From: an uncultured Ruminococcus sp.
GTDB lineage: Bacteria > Bacillota > Clostridia > Oscillospirales > CAG-272
Assembly: GCA_902773455.1 (NCBI GenBank)
Contig: CACYEW010000262.1
Coordinates: forward strand, 1-7,910
Reading direction: 5' to 3'
DNA: 7,910 nucleotides
Position 1 is the stretch's first letter, and the number at the start of each line of letters is the position of its first letter. The position numbers and the translations under genes were made by a program. Of the stretch, positions 1 to 6,671 are shown piece by piece. The notes beneath the pieces were generated by a model. That model was not told where the DNA came from. It saw only the letters and a list, made by a program, of their open reading frames with translations, and ran no database searches.

Positions 1-445
1 ACTCAATACTCTGCATCTCGTAATAGCGCATAACGAAAACGCGCCGTGAGCCGTTTGGCAAAGACGATAAAAACTTATTCAGCACGCGGCGTATGTCTTC
101 CGCGTCGCCGTCGTCCGCTTCGCCCGGGATCACCTCTTCGATCTCGTCGAGCGCGAGAGCGAGTTGACCGCCGCCGCGCTTTTCCGCGCTGTTTTCGCGT
201 ACGCGCTTCATCGCGGCGCGCCTGCACAGCTTTGATAAATACGTTCGCAGATCAACGGGTTCGTTCGGCGGAATACTGTTCCACGCCGCCATATAGGCGT
301 CGTTTACGCATTCTTCCGCGTCGCGTTCGTCGCCGAGGATATTGCGGGCCGTCGCATGCAGATACGCGCCGTATTTTTCAGCGGCGTATTTCACCGCCGA
401 ACCGTCGCGCCGTATAAACAGCTCCGTTATTTTTTTGTCTTCCAT
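1..445 (-). CDS. ECF-type sigma-70 family RNA polymerase sigma factor, 3' end cut by window
   Basis: This is an alternative sigma factor that would direct RNA polymerase to a small set of promoters. The reverse strand reads openly from the ATG at 445 to the edge, giving 148 residues with no stop. Residues 16-60 form sigma region 2: YAAEKYGAYLHATARNIL, then DERDAEECVNDAY and AWNSIPP, the DAEECVND signature typical of clostridial ECF factors. An acidic linker (about residues 98-118) follows. Residues 121-148 (LNKFLSSLP, RRVFVMRYYEMQSIE) begin region 4; its DNA-binding helix-turn-helix lies outside the window. The start is supported by AGGTGG seven or so bases upstream on the minus strand. A partner anti-sigma gene would be expected beyond position 1 but cannot be seen. 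Possible self-regulation is discussed under the promoter entry. Family assignment is secure; the stimulus and regulon are unknown. Confidence 0.9.
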   Translation of the reverse strand, partial: MEDKKITELFIRRDGSAVKYAAEKYGAYLHATARNILGDERDAEECVNDAYMAAWNSIPPNEPVDLRTYLSKLCRRAAMKRVRENSAEKRGGGQLALALDEIEEVIPGEADDGDAEDIRRVLNKFLSSLPNGSRRVFVMRYYEMQSIE

Positions 446-471
446 AAAAACCACCTGCAAGTTGATTTCAC

Positions 472-504
472 CATATATCTGCCCTTTTTTCGCTCAAGGT
501 AACG
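472..504 (-). promoter_or_regulatory. Candidate ECF-type promoter of the sigma factor gene
   Basis: Read on the minus strand, CGTTACCTT (about 504-496) resembles the AAC/TTACC-type -35 element of ECF promoters. About 16 bases later comes CAGATATATG (about 481-472) as a possible -10. The ATG follows about 25 bases further on, so the leader would be very short. No good vegetative -35/-10 pair is visible here, which favours an ECF promoter, possibly recognised by the encoded sigma factor itself. This is motif reading by eye only. Confidence 0.3.
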
Positions 505-542
505 GTTTTCGGTAAAAAAACGAAAAAAGCATCCGTAAAGAC

Positions 543-752
543 ATATCGCATACCCGGGCGACAGTCTCAGCGCCCGGAGGGCATATCGCGTCTGTTAAGA
601 CATATCGCGCCGTTTACGGCATATCGCGTCCCGAAGGGACATATCGCATACAATTGCGATATACCGCCTTGCGGCGGTGCGATATATTGCCTTACGGCAA
701 TGCGAGATGTTTACTTCGTAAACGCGATATATTTGCTATGCAAATGCGATAT
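543..752. repeat. Array of ten 7-base cores separated by unlike perfect palindromes
   Basis: Five forward cores ATATCGC (543-549, 583-589, 602-608, 621-627, 641-647) are followed by five inverted cores GCGATAT (656-662, 679-685, 702-708 with one mismatch GCGAGAT, 724-730, 746-752). Seven intervals are perfect palindromic hairpins that abut the cores exactly: 590-601 (GTCT/AGAC), 609-620 (GCCG/CGGC), 628-640 (GTCCC/GGGAC), 663-678 (ACCGCC/GGCGGT), 686-701 (ATTGCC/GGCAAT), 709-723 (GTTTAC/GTAAAC) and 731-745 (ATTTGC/GCAAAT). The interval 550-582 holds a longer hairpin (CCGGGCG 554-560, CGCCCGG 571-577). The hairpins share no sequence, only pairing. The array lies 3' of the radical SAM gene and 5' of the sigma gene, both on the minus strand. 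It could be a REP-like element, an RNA structure in the radical SAM 3' end, or a terminator/processing region. Structure is seen directly; function is unknown. Confidence 0.9.
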
Positions 753-773
753 ACGGCTGTCGCCGCGAGAGGA

Positions 774-1643
774 TCAAACTCCAGAAAAATCGAAAACCGG
801 AGTGTATTTTTCGTCCGCGCTCGAGATCTGCTGATAATAGCACTCGAAGCCGAGTTTTTCGGCGTGCGCGGCGACGGAGTTGTACTCGAATTTCGTGAGC
901 GTCCGGTTTATCTCTTTATACCCGGCGGCTTTATACATAGGCGTGTACTGCGCTAAAAGCGAGAGCGTGAATTTCTTTATATCGAAATTCTTATGTAAAA
1001 AGTCGAGCACGGCGATGCTCTCGGCTCTGTTCGACGGCAGAACGAGATGGCGTACTATAACGCCCTTTTTCATTATTCCGTTTTCATACACTCTCTCCGG
1101 CTGCTGACGGAGCATTTCGGAGAGAGCCTCCGCGGCGACGGCGGGATAATCCGGATAACCGGAATACTTTTCCGCCGTTTCTTTTGTGACGTATTTGAAG
1201 TCGGGCAGATATATATCAACGTGATCTTCAAGACTTTGAAGAGTTTTTACTCTTTCGTATCCGGACGAATTATACACGACCGGGATATGAAGCTTCGCGA
1301 TACCGAGCGCTTCTTTTATCTCTTTCACGTACGGAGTCGGCGAGACGAGGTCGATATTGTGACAGCCCTTTTCCTGCAATTCGGAAAATATTTCAGCAAG
1401 TCTGCCGACGGTTATCACTTTGCCTCTGTTATCCTGTGAAAGCTCGTGATTCTGGCAGAATACGCAGGATAACGGACAACCGGAGAAAAACACCGTTCCG
1501 GCGCCGTTCTGCCCCGAGAGGCACGGTTCTTCGAAATAATGAGGCGCGGCGAGAGCGACTCTTAAAGTATCGGCGCCGCAGATACCGCGCGACGACGGTC
1601 TGTCCGCGCCGCATTTATGCGGGCAAAGATAACATTTACTCAT
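774..1643 (-). CDS. PflX-like radical SAM protein (PFL-activating-enzyme homologue)
   Basis: A cytoplasmic 289-residue iron-sulfur enzyme that would cleave S-adenosylmethionine reductively to make a 5'-deoxyadenosyl radical. The cluster motif CxxxCxxC is C56, C60, C63 in SGCPLSCVFCQN. A second cysteine set at the N-terminus (C4, C7, C11, C22 in CYLCPHKC and RGICG) is the hallmark of the COG1313/PflX branch. Other family blocks are GAGTVFFSGC, LVSPTPYV (about 99-106), VVYNSSGYE, DIYLPDFKY and VRHLVLPSN (about 198-206). Length is normal and the frame is unbroken. The ATG at 1643 is the only sensible start; the ribosome site AAGGA lies about 13 bases upstream, somewhat far. No glycyl-radical enzyme is adjacent, so the substrate is unknown; this branch is named after PFL activases but is not known to act on PFL. 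A TATAAT on the minus strand at 1679-1674 may be its -10, without a clear -35. Confidence 0.9.
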   Translation of the reverse strand: MSKCYLCPHKCGADRPSSRGICGADTLRVALAAPHYFEEPCLSGQNGAGTVFFSGCPLSCVFCQNHELSQDNRGKVITVGRLAEIFSELQEKGCHNIDLVSPTPYVKEIKEALGIAKLHIPVVYNSSGYERVKTLQSLEDHVDIYLPDFKYVTKETAEKYSGYPDYPAVAAEALSEMLRQQPERVYENGIMKKGVIVRHLVLPSNRAESIAVLDFLHKNFDIKKFTLSLLAQYTPMYKAAGYKEINRTLTKFEYNSVAAHAEKLGFECYYQQISSADEKYTPVFDFSGV

Positions 1644-1659
1644 AATTCAATAAAAATCC

Positions 1660-1688
1660 TTTACAAAACCGATATTATAGTGTATAAT
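1660..1688 (+). promoter_or_regulatory. Vegetative-type promoter for the serine hydrolase gene
   Basis: TTTACA (1660-1665) and TATAAT (1683-1688) are separated by exactly 17 bases, a near-consensus housekeeping sigma promoter. Transcription would begin near 1695, leaving a leader of about 14 bases that includes the ribosome site GGAGGTG (1698-1704), six bases before the ATG at 1709. The minus-strand TATAAT at 1679-1674 overlaps the spacer, so expression of the divergent radical SAM gene may compete with it. Confidence 0.75.
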
Positions 1689-1708
1689 AATAAAAACGGA
1701 GGTGCGTT

Positions 1709-2836
1709 ATGTATTTCGATAATATTGATCAGATGTGTGAAAAGGCGATAAAGGAGCTTTGGGTGCCGTCAGCCGTCGCCGCGATAGGCGACTCCGAGGG
1801 GGTATACTATAAAAAAGCGTTCGGCTATTCGAGAGTCATAATGAACGAAGATCAGCCGTCGGGCGTTTTTGCCGGTCCGATCCCGGACGACGCGATAAGA
1901 GCGACGACAGACACGCTGTACGATATGGCTTCGTTATCAAAGCTGATCGGTACTACGACGGTCGCGCTGCGGCTCATCGAAGAAGGCGTTATCACCCTGC
2001 CCGACACGGTCGGCAGGTTTTTCCCCGACGCGCCTGAAGACAAGCGCGAGATAACCGTCAAACAGCTTATGACGCATTGCAGCGGCATTTCCGCGCACTT
2101 TCCGCTGTCGAAGCTTTGTTCGTCTAAAGAAGAAATAACGAAAACCGTGCTCGAATATCCGCTGAAATACGAAGCGGAAACGAAGGTGGAATATACCTGC
2201 ATGGGTTATATACTGCTTGCGAAGATGCTCGAACGGGCGACGGGCAAGCCGCTTGACGTTATGGCTGAGGAGCTCGTGTTTTCACCGCTCGATATGAAAC
2301 GTACCTGCTACAATCCGTTACAGAGCCCGAAAGCCGAAGGCGCCGATATTGCGACCGAGGAATGGTCGCCCGCGCTCGGAAAATATATTCACGGCGTGGT
2401 ACACGACGAAAACGCGCGTTTCGGCGGCGGCGTATCCGGCAACGCCGGAGTTTTCAGCTGCATCGACGATCTGTGCAATTTCGCCTCGATGCTTTCAGGT
2501 CACGGAACGTTTCGGCACAAGCAGTTCCTCTCTCATTCGACCTTCGAACGCGCGATCACCAATTACACGCCTTACGGCGACGAGTTCCGCGGTCTCGGCT
2601 TTCAGCTGACGAGAGGCGGTTTTTCCGCCACGGGCGATCTTTTCGCGCCGCTTTCGTACGGTCACAACGGCTTTACCGGCACGTCGCTCTACGTCGACCG
2701 CGAGACCGGTATGTATCTGATTCTGCTCACGAACAGGGTACACTACACGAGAGCTTCGAATACGCTTTACCGTTTCAGGCGCACGCTTCATAACGCAACT
2801 CTCGCCGATTACACGCGTATGAAAGCCGACCGATAA
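1709..2836 (+). CDS. Serine hydrolase of the beta-lactamase / AmiE-like family
   Basis: A 375-residue active-site-serine hydrolase. The nucleophile motif SxxK is S75-L-S-K78 in DMASLSKLIGTT; the third motif is H319-N-G321 in YGHNGFTGTS; and VHDENARFGGGVSGNAGVFS (231-250) is the block typical of the branch that includes B. subtilis AmiE (YbbE) and esterase-type relatives. The second motif reads Y162-T-C164 in EYTCMGYILLAKMLE, with cysteine in place of the usual asparagine or aspartate. Members cut ester or amide bonds, from muropeptide amides to short-chain esters, so the substrate cannot be set from sequence. No signal peptide is seen, which suggests a cytoplasmic enzyme, unlike exported relatives. 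The start is fixed by GGAGGTG six bases upstream. The next gene begins 66 bases downstream on the same strand. Family is sure; substrate is not. Confidence 0.88.
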   Translation: MYFDNIDQMCEKAIKELWVPSAVAAIGDSEGVYYKKAFGYSRVIMNEDQPSGVFAGPIPDDAIRATTDTLYDMASLSKLIGTTTVALRLIEEGVITLPDTVGRFFPDAPEDKREITVKQLMTHCSGISAHFPLSKLCSSKEEITKTVLEYPLKYEAETKVEYTCMGYILLAKMLERATGKPLDVMAEELVFSPLDMKRTCYNPLQSPKAEGADIATEEWSPALGKYIHGVVHDENARFGGGVSGNAGVFSCIDDLCNFASMLSGHGTFRHKQFLSHSTFERAITNYTPYGDEFRGLGFQLTRGGFSATGDLFAPLSYGHNGFTGTSLYVDRETGMYLILLTNRVHYTRASNTLYRFRRTLHNATLADYTRMKADR

Positions 2837-2902
2837 AATTATACATCACAAACGCTTAACAACCTGTTTCAAAACTTTGCGTTTTTTGTAAAAGGTAATC
2901 TC

Positions 2903-5371
2903 ATGCTTAAAAAAACAGCCGTTTTATTTGTACTGATCTTCATATTGTCTTCAGCCTTCCCGACGGGAGCCGCGGTCTCCGGAAAAGAAAAAACGGTCTA
3001 TTTCTCGCCGGATTTCGAAAACGGACTTCCCGCAAAGACCGAGATCGAAGAAGGAGAAGACGGATCGGTCTATACAGCCGACGGAAAACTCAATATCACG
3101 GGTTCCGAAACGTATCCGCCCGTTACGACGGTACTCTTTCCGTACAGGATAACGGAATCCGAATACGTTTTCGAATGCGAACTCAGCTTTTACGCCGTTT
3201 CGTCGGAAAACTGCCGGTTCTCTCTCTGCTTCGGAGCGCAGAGCGAAGATCTTCTTTATCAGTTCTCGGTAAAGCCCGGCGCTTCGGCGGCGGATTCGGC
3301 GTCGCTTTCGTACAAGACCGGCGAAGCCTCCTGGAAGACCGTCAATACTTCCCGCATAACCGATCATATATCCGACAAGGAGCTTGAAGCGAATAAATTC
3401 AAAGACGGCTCGTTCTCTCTTTATCTGAGATACAAACTGTCGGTCGCGGTAAGAAACGGCACCGCTTTCGGGTATATCGACGGAGTGAAGGTCATCGAAG
3501 GCAGACTCGACGGATCCGGTTACGGAAAGGTCGGCTTCAGCTGCCGCGGCGTCACCGTGAGGATATATGAAGCGGAGCTTCACGACTGTCTGCCCTCCGA
3601 CGTAAACGCCGCCGATTCGTTCGGTGCGGAGCCGAACAGACCCGATACCGGGATAATCGAGCCGCCGCTCGTCATGAAACGCGACAAGAGGTCGTCAAAC
3701 GACGTTGACGCGGTCTCTTCGGTCCTCTTTTCCGTCAGAAAAAACGGAGAGGCGCTTCACTGCTACGACGGAGCGGAGGATCTCGGAGACCTCGACTCGA
3801 GACTTTCCGCCTTTCCTTCGGTTATGCCCGCGTTTTACGTTTCGGACGCGGAGACAGCCGCGGCGCTCTCGTCTTATATGTCAGTCAATTTCATCAACGA
3901 CGCGTTCATCGTCGTATCGCAGTCGTCTTTATGCGGCAGTTTCGCAAATAACAGATACGCGCGTATCGCGCTCGATCTTTCGCCGCGCGACGCCGTCGAT
4001 CCGGACGAGGTTTACCGTATGCTTTATAAAAACGGCGTGCGTACTCTGATCGTTTCCGAAAAAGCGGCGGCGCGCGATACCGTAACGGCTCTGCGCGAGC
4101 GGATGATATCCGTATGGGCGAGCTGTTCTTCCGGCGCTGAGGGCGCGTTCAACGCCGCGGTATCGGGCGTTGAATGTATAATAACCTCCGATCCGGAATC
4201 CGTAAAGAACGTTTTCGAACAGATAAAAGTCCCGGCTCTTCTGCGTACGCCCGTAGTCATATCCGACGGCGGCGATACCGATACGGCGCCGTCGAATTCG
4301 AAAACCGCTCTTCTGCACGCGTATAAAGGCGGAGTGAACGTGCTTCAGATCACGGTAAAGAACACGAAGGACGGTTCGCTCGTTCTGTGCGAAAGCGATA
4401 CGACCGATAAAATGAGCGAGAAATGCACGGTATCCGAAACGGAGCTTTCATACCTTAAAACGCTTTCTTACGACGATCCGCGTATAAGCGCGAACGAGCG
4501 CATAATGACTCTCGACGAATTCTTCGATTTAGCCGCGGACGAGATGAAAGGCGCCGTCGTTTTCATATCGGTAAACAGCAAAGAAAACGCGGAAAAAGCG
4601 TTAAGGCTCGCCTCCGAATACGGCGTGACGGAGAGATGCGTTATCGTAAGCGACGAAAGAAGCGTTATAAACGCGGTCAATTACACCGATACGGCGGCCG
4701 CCGCGTGTTATTCCGGCGGACCGTACGTTTTCGATAAAAACGATAAGGCGTGGTCTTTGTCTTCATTATGCGAGGCGCTCGTCGGCTTCAATTCCGCTTA
4801 CCGCGGCTCCGCCGAAGGAGTGCCGGCCGGATTTCTGCCGGACGTACATCTGCGCGGGATACCGGTCTACGTAACGAATTCGGAAAAAGGCTTTTCGCCG
4901 CTTTCCGGTTATGACGGGTATACGGTACGTTCGTCATCCGGCGTATCGAGATCGGTATCGGCTTTGAACGTATCGCTCGACGCGAACGGGAGGCTCGGCG
5001 CAAGGATCGTTTACCGGGACGGATCCTCCCTTGACGTAACGGCTCTGTGCGAGCTGATAAACGTGAGCGGAAGCGTTGAAATGAGATCCGGCACAGTATC
5101 GGGCGAAGGGGTGTTCGCCGTGATGTGTCCGCAGACGCTTGACGGCGAAAAGTATTACGTCTGCTCTTCCGCCTTGAAAACCGGGGCGGCGGCGATCGAG
5201 ACCACCGGCGAGCAAAACGAAGAGCAGGAAGAAGAAAACAATACGGTTATGATCGTTACGGTCGCGGCGGCGGCAGTCGCCGTGCTTCTCGGCGTAGTGA
5301 TCCTGACCGTGACCGCGCTCAAACGAAAAACAAAAAAAGAAAAAATTGCAGAGTCGGAAGACGTCAGGTAA
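2903..5371 (+). CDS. Membrane-anchored surface protein: lectin-like domain plus degenerate GDPD-like barrels
   Basis: An 822-residue exported protein. Residues 1-25 are a signal peptide (MLKKTAVLFVLIFILSS). About 31-228 form a beta-rich region like concanavalin-type lectin or DUF1080 domains (YFSPDFENGL, FGYIDGVKVIEG, GKVGFSCRGV). About 270-440 resemble the later part of a GDPD TIM barrel, ending with MISVWASCSSG and GVECIITSDPESV. About 448-640 resemble a second GDPD barrel: PVVISDGGDTDTAPSNS matches the family's HRG-x-APENT start. The catalytic positions are replaced: HR to D455-G456, ExD to Q482-x-T484, HD to E497-S498, and ExK to S556-x-N558. Residues 650-765 are another beta-rich segment; an acidic stalk (EQNEEQEEE) precedes a membrane helix (about 781-805) and a basic cytoplasmic tail. 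It is likely a non-enzymatic binder of glycerophosphate-like or other wall polymers. AAAGG sits seven bases before the ATG. The 66-base upstream gap shows only a weak possible hairpin. Confidence 0.75.
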   Translation: MLKKTAVLFVLIFILSSAFPTGAAVSGKEKTVYFSPDFENGLPAKTEIEEGEDGSVYTADGKLNITGSETYPPVTTVLFPYRITESEYVFECELSFYAVSSENCRFSLCFGAQSEDLLYQFSVKPGASAADSASLSYKTGEASWKTVNTSRITDHISDKELEANKFKDGSFSLYLRYKLSVAVRNGTAFGYIDGVKVIEGRLDGSGYGKVGFSCRGVTVRIYEAELHDCLPSDVNAADSFGAEPNRPDTGIIEPPLVMKRDKRSSNDVDAVSSVLFSVRKNGEALHCYDGAEDLGDLDSRLSAFPSVMPAFYVSDAETAAALSSYMSVNFINDAFIVVSQSSLCGSFANNRYARIALDLSPRDAVDPDEVYRMLYKNGVRTLIVSEKAAARDTVTALRERMISVWASCSSGAEGAFNAAVSGVECIITSDPESVKNVFEQIKVPALLRTPVVISDGGDTDTAPSNSKTALLHAYKGGVNVLQITVKNTKDGSLVLCESDTTDKMSEKCTVSETELSYLKTLSYDDPRISANERIMTLDEFFDLAADEMKGAVVFISVNSKENAEKALRLASEYGVTERCVIVSDERSVINAVNYTDTAAAACYSGGPYVFDKNDKAWSLSSLCEALVGFNSAYRGSAEGVPAGFLPDVHLRGIPVYVTNSEKGFSPLSGYDGYTVRSSSGVSRSVSALNVSLDANGRLGARIVYRDGSSLDVTALCELINVSGSVEMRSGTVSGEGVFAVMCPQTLDGEKYYVCSSALKTGAAAIETTGEQNEEQEEENNTVMIVTVAAAAVAVLLGVVILTVTALKRKTKKEKIAESEDVR

Positions 5372-5387
5372 AATTAACATAAAAATA

Positions 5388-5416
5388 TTGAATTACGGAA
5401 ACTCAGCGTTTATAAT
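5388..5416 (+). promoter_or_regulatory. Vegetative-type promoter for the phosphodiester glycosidase operon
   Basis: TTGAAT (5388-5393) and TATAAT (5411-5416) are separated by exactly 17 bases. The start of transcription would be near 5423, giving a leader of about 34 bases before the ATG at 5457. This means the glycosidase gene and its downstream partner can be transcribed apart from the large surface-protein gene that ends at 5371. Confidence 0.75.
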
Positions 5417-5456
5417 ATAAGAAATTATCCGCCGCGGAAACGGAATACGGTAAACG

Positions 5457-6662
5457 ATGAAAAAAAGACGTTATGAAAAGCCCGACTCCGAAAGCAGGGA
5501 TACGGGCAGAAAGTATAGGCTGAAAAAGATCGGCGCGAAAACGAAAAAATACGGAGCGGGATATTACGTCGGCTGCTTCGTCCGTTTTGCGTACCGTATT
5601 TTTCTCGTCGCCGTAACGGTCGCCGTGCTTGCGGTCTTCGCTCTTCTCTACACTCTCAACACGATAGCCCACGGACCGTCCGAAGAGGTACGCAACGCTC
5701 TCGTTCTGTCGGCGATGCAGGCGTCAGCCACGAAATGGGTGCCGGGACTGTTTCTTTCGGACGAAGAGGTCCAGGCGATAATCGACGCGGGCGAAGAAAA
5801 GGTTGTGGAAGAGGTCGATTTCGATATTCCTCCCCTCCCGGTCGAACAGGCGACGGACGAAGTATATCACGGAGATGATCCCGACGCCGGTCCCGATATA
5901 AGCGACGGTATCGAATACCGTCAGATCTCCGTCGGCACGTTCCGTGCGTACGTTATGATAATCCAGGATCCGTCGAAGGTGTTCGTCGGCGTGTCGAGCA
6001 ATAAATTCGCAAGCGCGAAACGCGGCGAGAGGATATACGAGGCGGCGAAAAAGTACGGCGCGATCGCCGCTATCAACGCCGGCGAATTCGCGGATCCGGG
6101 CGGCACCGGGTCAGGCGCTCAGCCGATGGGCATCACTTTTTCGCAGGGCAAGCTCGTCTGGAACGACAATAAAAAAAGAACGTTCATCGGTTTTGACAAC
6201 AACGACCGCCTCATAGTGACGGAGAGTATGACCGAAGAGCGGGCGAACGCTCTCGGCATACGCGACGCCGTGTCGTTTCAGAACGGCAACACGCTGATCA
6301 CGACCGAAGACGGCGTTACGAAATGCTATTATGCGCCGGATAACAGCGGTAAGGCTCAGCGTACGGCGATAGGGCAGACCGCGGACGGCAAGGTGATATT
6401 CATAGCGACGGACGGCAGATCGGCTTCCTCGATCGGCGCGACCCGCGACGATATCATAAACCTTATGATCAACTACGGCGCCGTGACCGCCGGTATGCTC
6501 GACGGCGGCTCGTCGACGATGATGTATTACGCAAATTACATAAAGAAGTTCAATATTGACGAAAGCTCGCTTGACGAATATCAGAGGCTCGGTCTCGTGA
6601 ACAAATACAAGGCGTTCACCAAGCCGAGATATCTCCCGACGTTCTTCATGGTCGAAGGATAG
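5457..6662 (+). CDS. Membrane-anchored phosphodiester glycosidase (NAGPA / DUF2233 family)
   Basis: A 401-residue enzyme of the family of mammalian uncovering enzyme (NAGPA), which splits sugar-1-phosphodiester bonds; bacterial members are often tied to exopolysaccharide or wall-polymer metabolism. A basic N-terminus (about 1-35) leads into a membrane helix near 43-67, so the rest (about 75-401) should lie outside the membrane. The catalytic domain starts near 155 and shows AAINAGEF (204-211), QPMGITFSQGKLV (222-234), QRTAIGQTADGK (301-312), FIATDGR (315-321) and LDGGSSTMMYY (348-358), the conserved blocks around the active site. The tail YLPTFFMVEG is also typical. The segment 112-150 is acidic and probably a flexible linker. 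The ribosome site is poor (CGGTAAACG), so translation may be modest. The stop codon overlaps the AGGAGG of the next gene, which marks an operon. Family is sure; natural substrate unknown. Confidence 0.9.
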   Translation: MKKRRYEKPDSESRDTGRKYRLKKIGAKTKKYGAGYYVGCFVRFAYRIFLVAVTVAVLAVFALLYTLNTIAHGPSEEVRNALVLSAMQASATKWVPGLFLSDEEVQAIIDAGEEKVVEEVDFDIPPLPVEQATDEVYHGDDPDAGPDISDGIEYRQISVGTFRAYVMIIQDPSKVFVGVSSNKFASAKRGERIYEAAKKYGAIAAINAGEFADPGGTGSGAQPMGITFSQGKLVWNDNKKRTFIGFDNNDRLIVTESMTEERANALGIRDAVSFQNGNTLITTEDGVTKCYYAPDNSGKAQRTAIGQTADGKVIFIATDGRSASSIGATRDDIINLMINYGAVTAGMLDGGSSTMMYYANYIKKFNIDESSLDEYQRLGLVNKYKAFTKPRYLPTFFMVEG

Positions 6663-6671
6663 GAGGACGGT

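Larger units (their letters stand above)
446..773. other. Non-coding gap between two minus-strand genes
   Basis: This 328-base stretch contains the leader and candidate promoter of the sigma gene (446-510), an A/T-rich part with two T-runs on the minus strand (515-530), the palindrome array (543-752), and a last small hairpin CGGC/GCCG at 754-765 just beyond the radical SAM stop codon. No reading frame here has a ribosome site or protein-like composition. The minus-strand T-runs at 515-530 lie more than 20 bases past the nearest hairpin, so they do not make a standard intrinsic terminator. Confidence 0.75.

Noticed and set aside
46..417. Plus-strand reading frame of 123 residues at the left edge
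   Set aside because: It is extremely arginine- and proline-rich with no ribosome site, and lies opposite the well-supported sigma factor gene.
515..530. Minus-strand T-runs as a terminator for the radical SAM gene
   Set aside because: The nearest stable hairpin (554-577) ends more than 20 bases away, so this lacks the stem-then-T layout of an intrinsic terminator.
543..752. CRISPR array
   Set aside because: The repeated unit is only 7 bases, the spacers are 12-16 base perfect palindromes, the unit changes orientation in the middle, and no cas gene is nearby.
654..956. Plus-strand reading frame of 100 residues starting inside the palindrome array
   Set aside because: Its first part is a translation of the repeats and the rest is antisense to the radical SAM gene; no ribosome binding site precedes it.
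2850..2887. Possible intrinsic terminator after the serine hydrolase (AAACGC 2850-2855 with GCGTTT 2879-2884, then T's)
   Set aside because: The stem is short and A/T-rich with a 23-base loop, and the T-run is part of the stem; too weak to call.
2951..3583. Minus-strand reading frame of 210 residues
   Set aside because: It is antisense to the lectin-like part of the large surface protein, rich in Arg/Phe/Gly in the way shadow frames are, and has no plausible start site.
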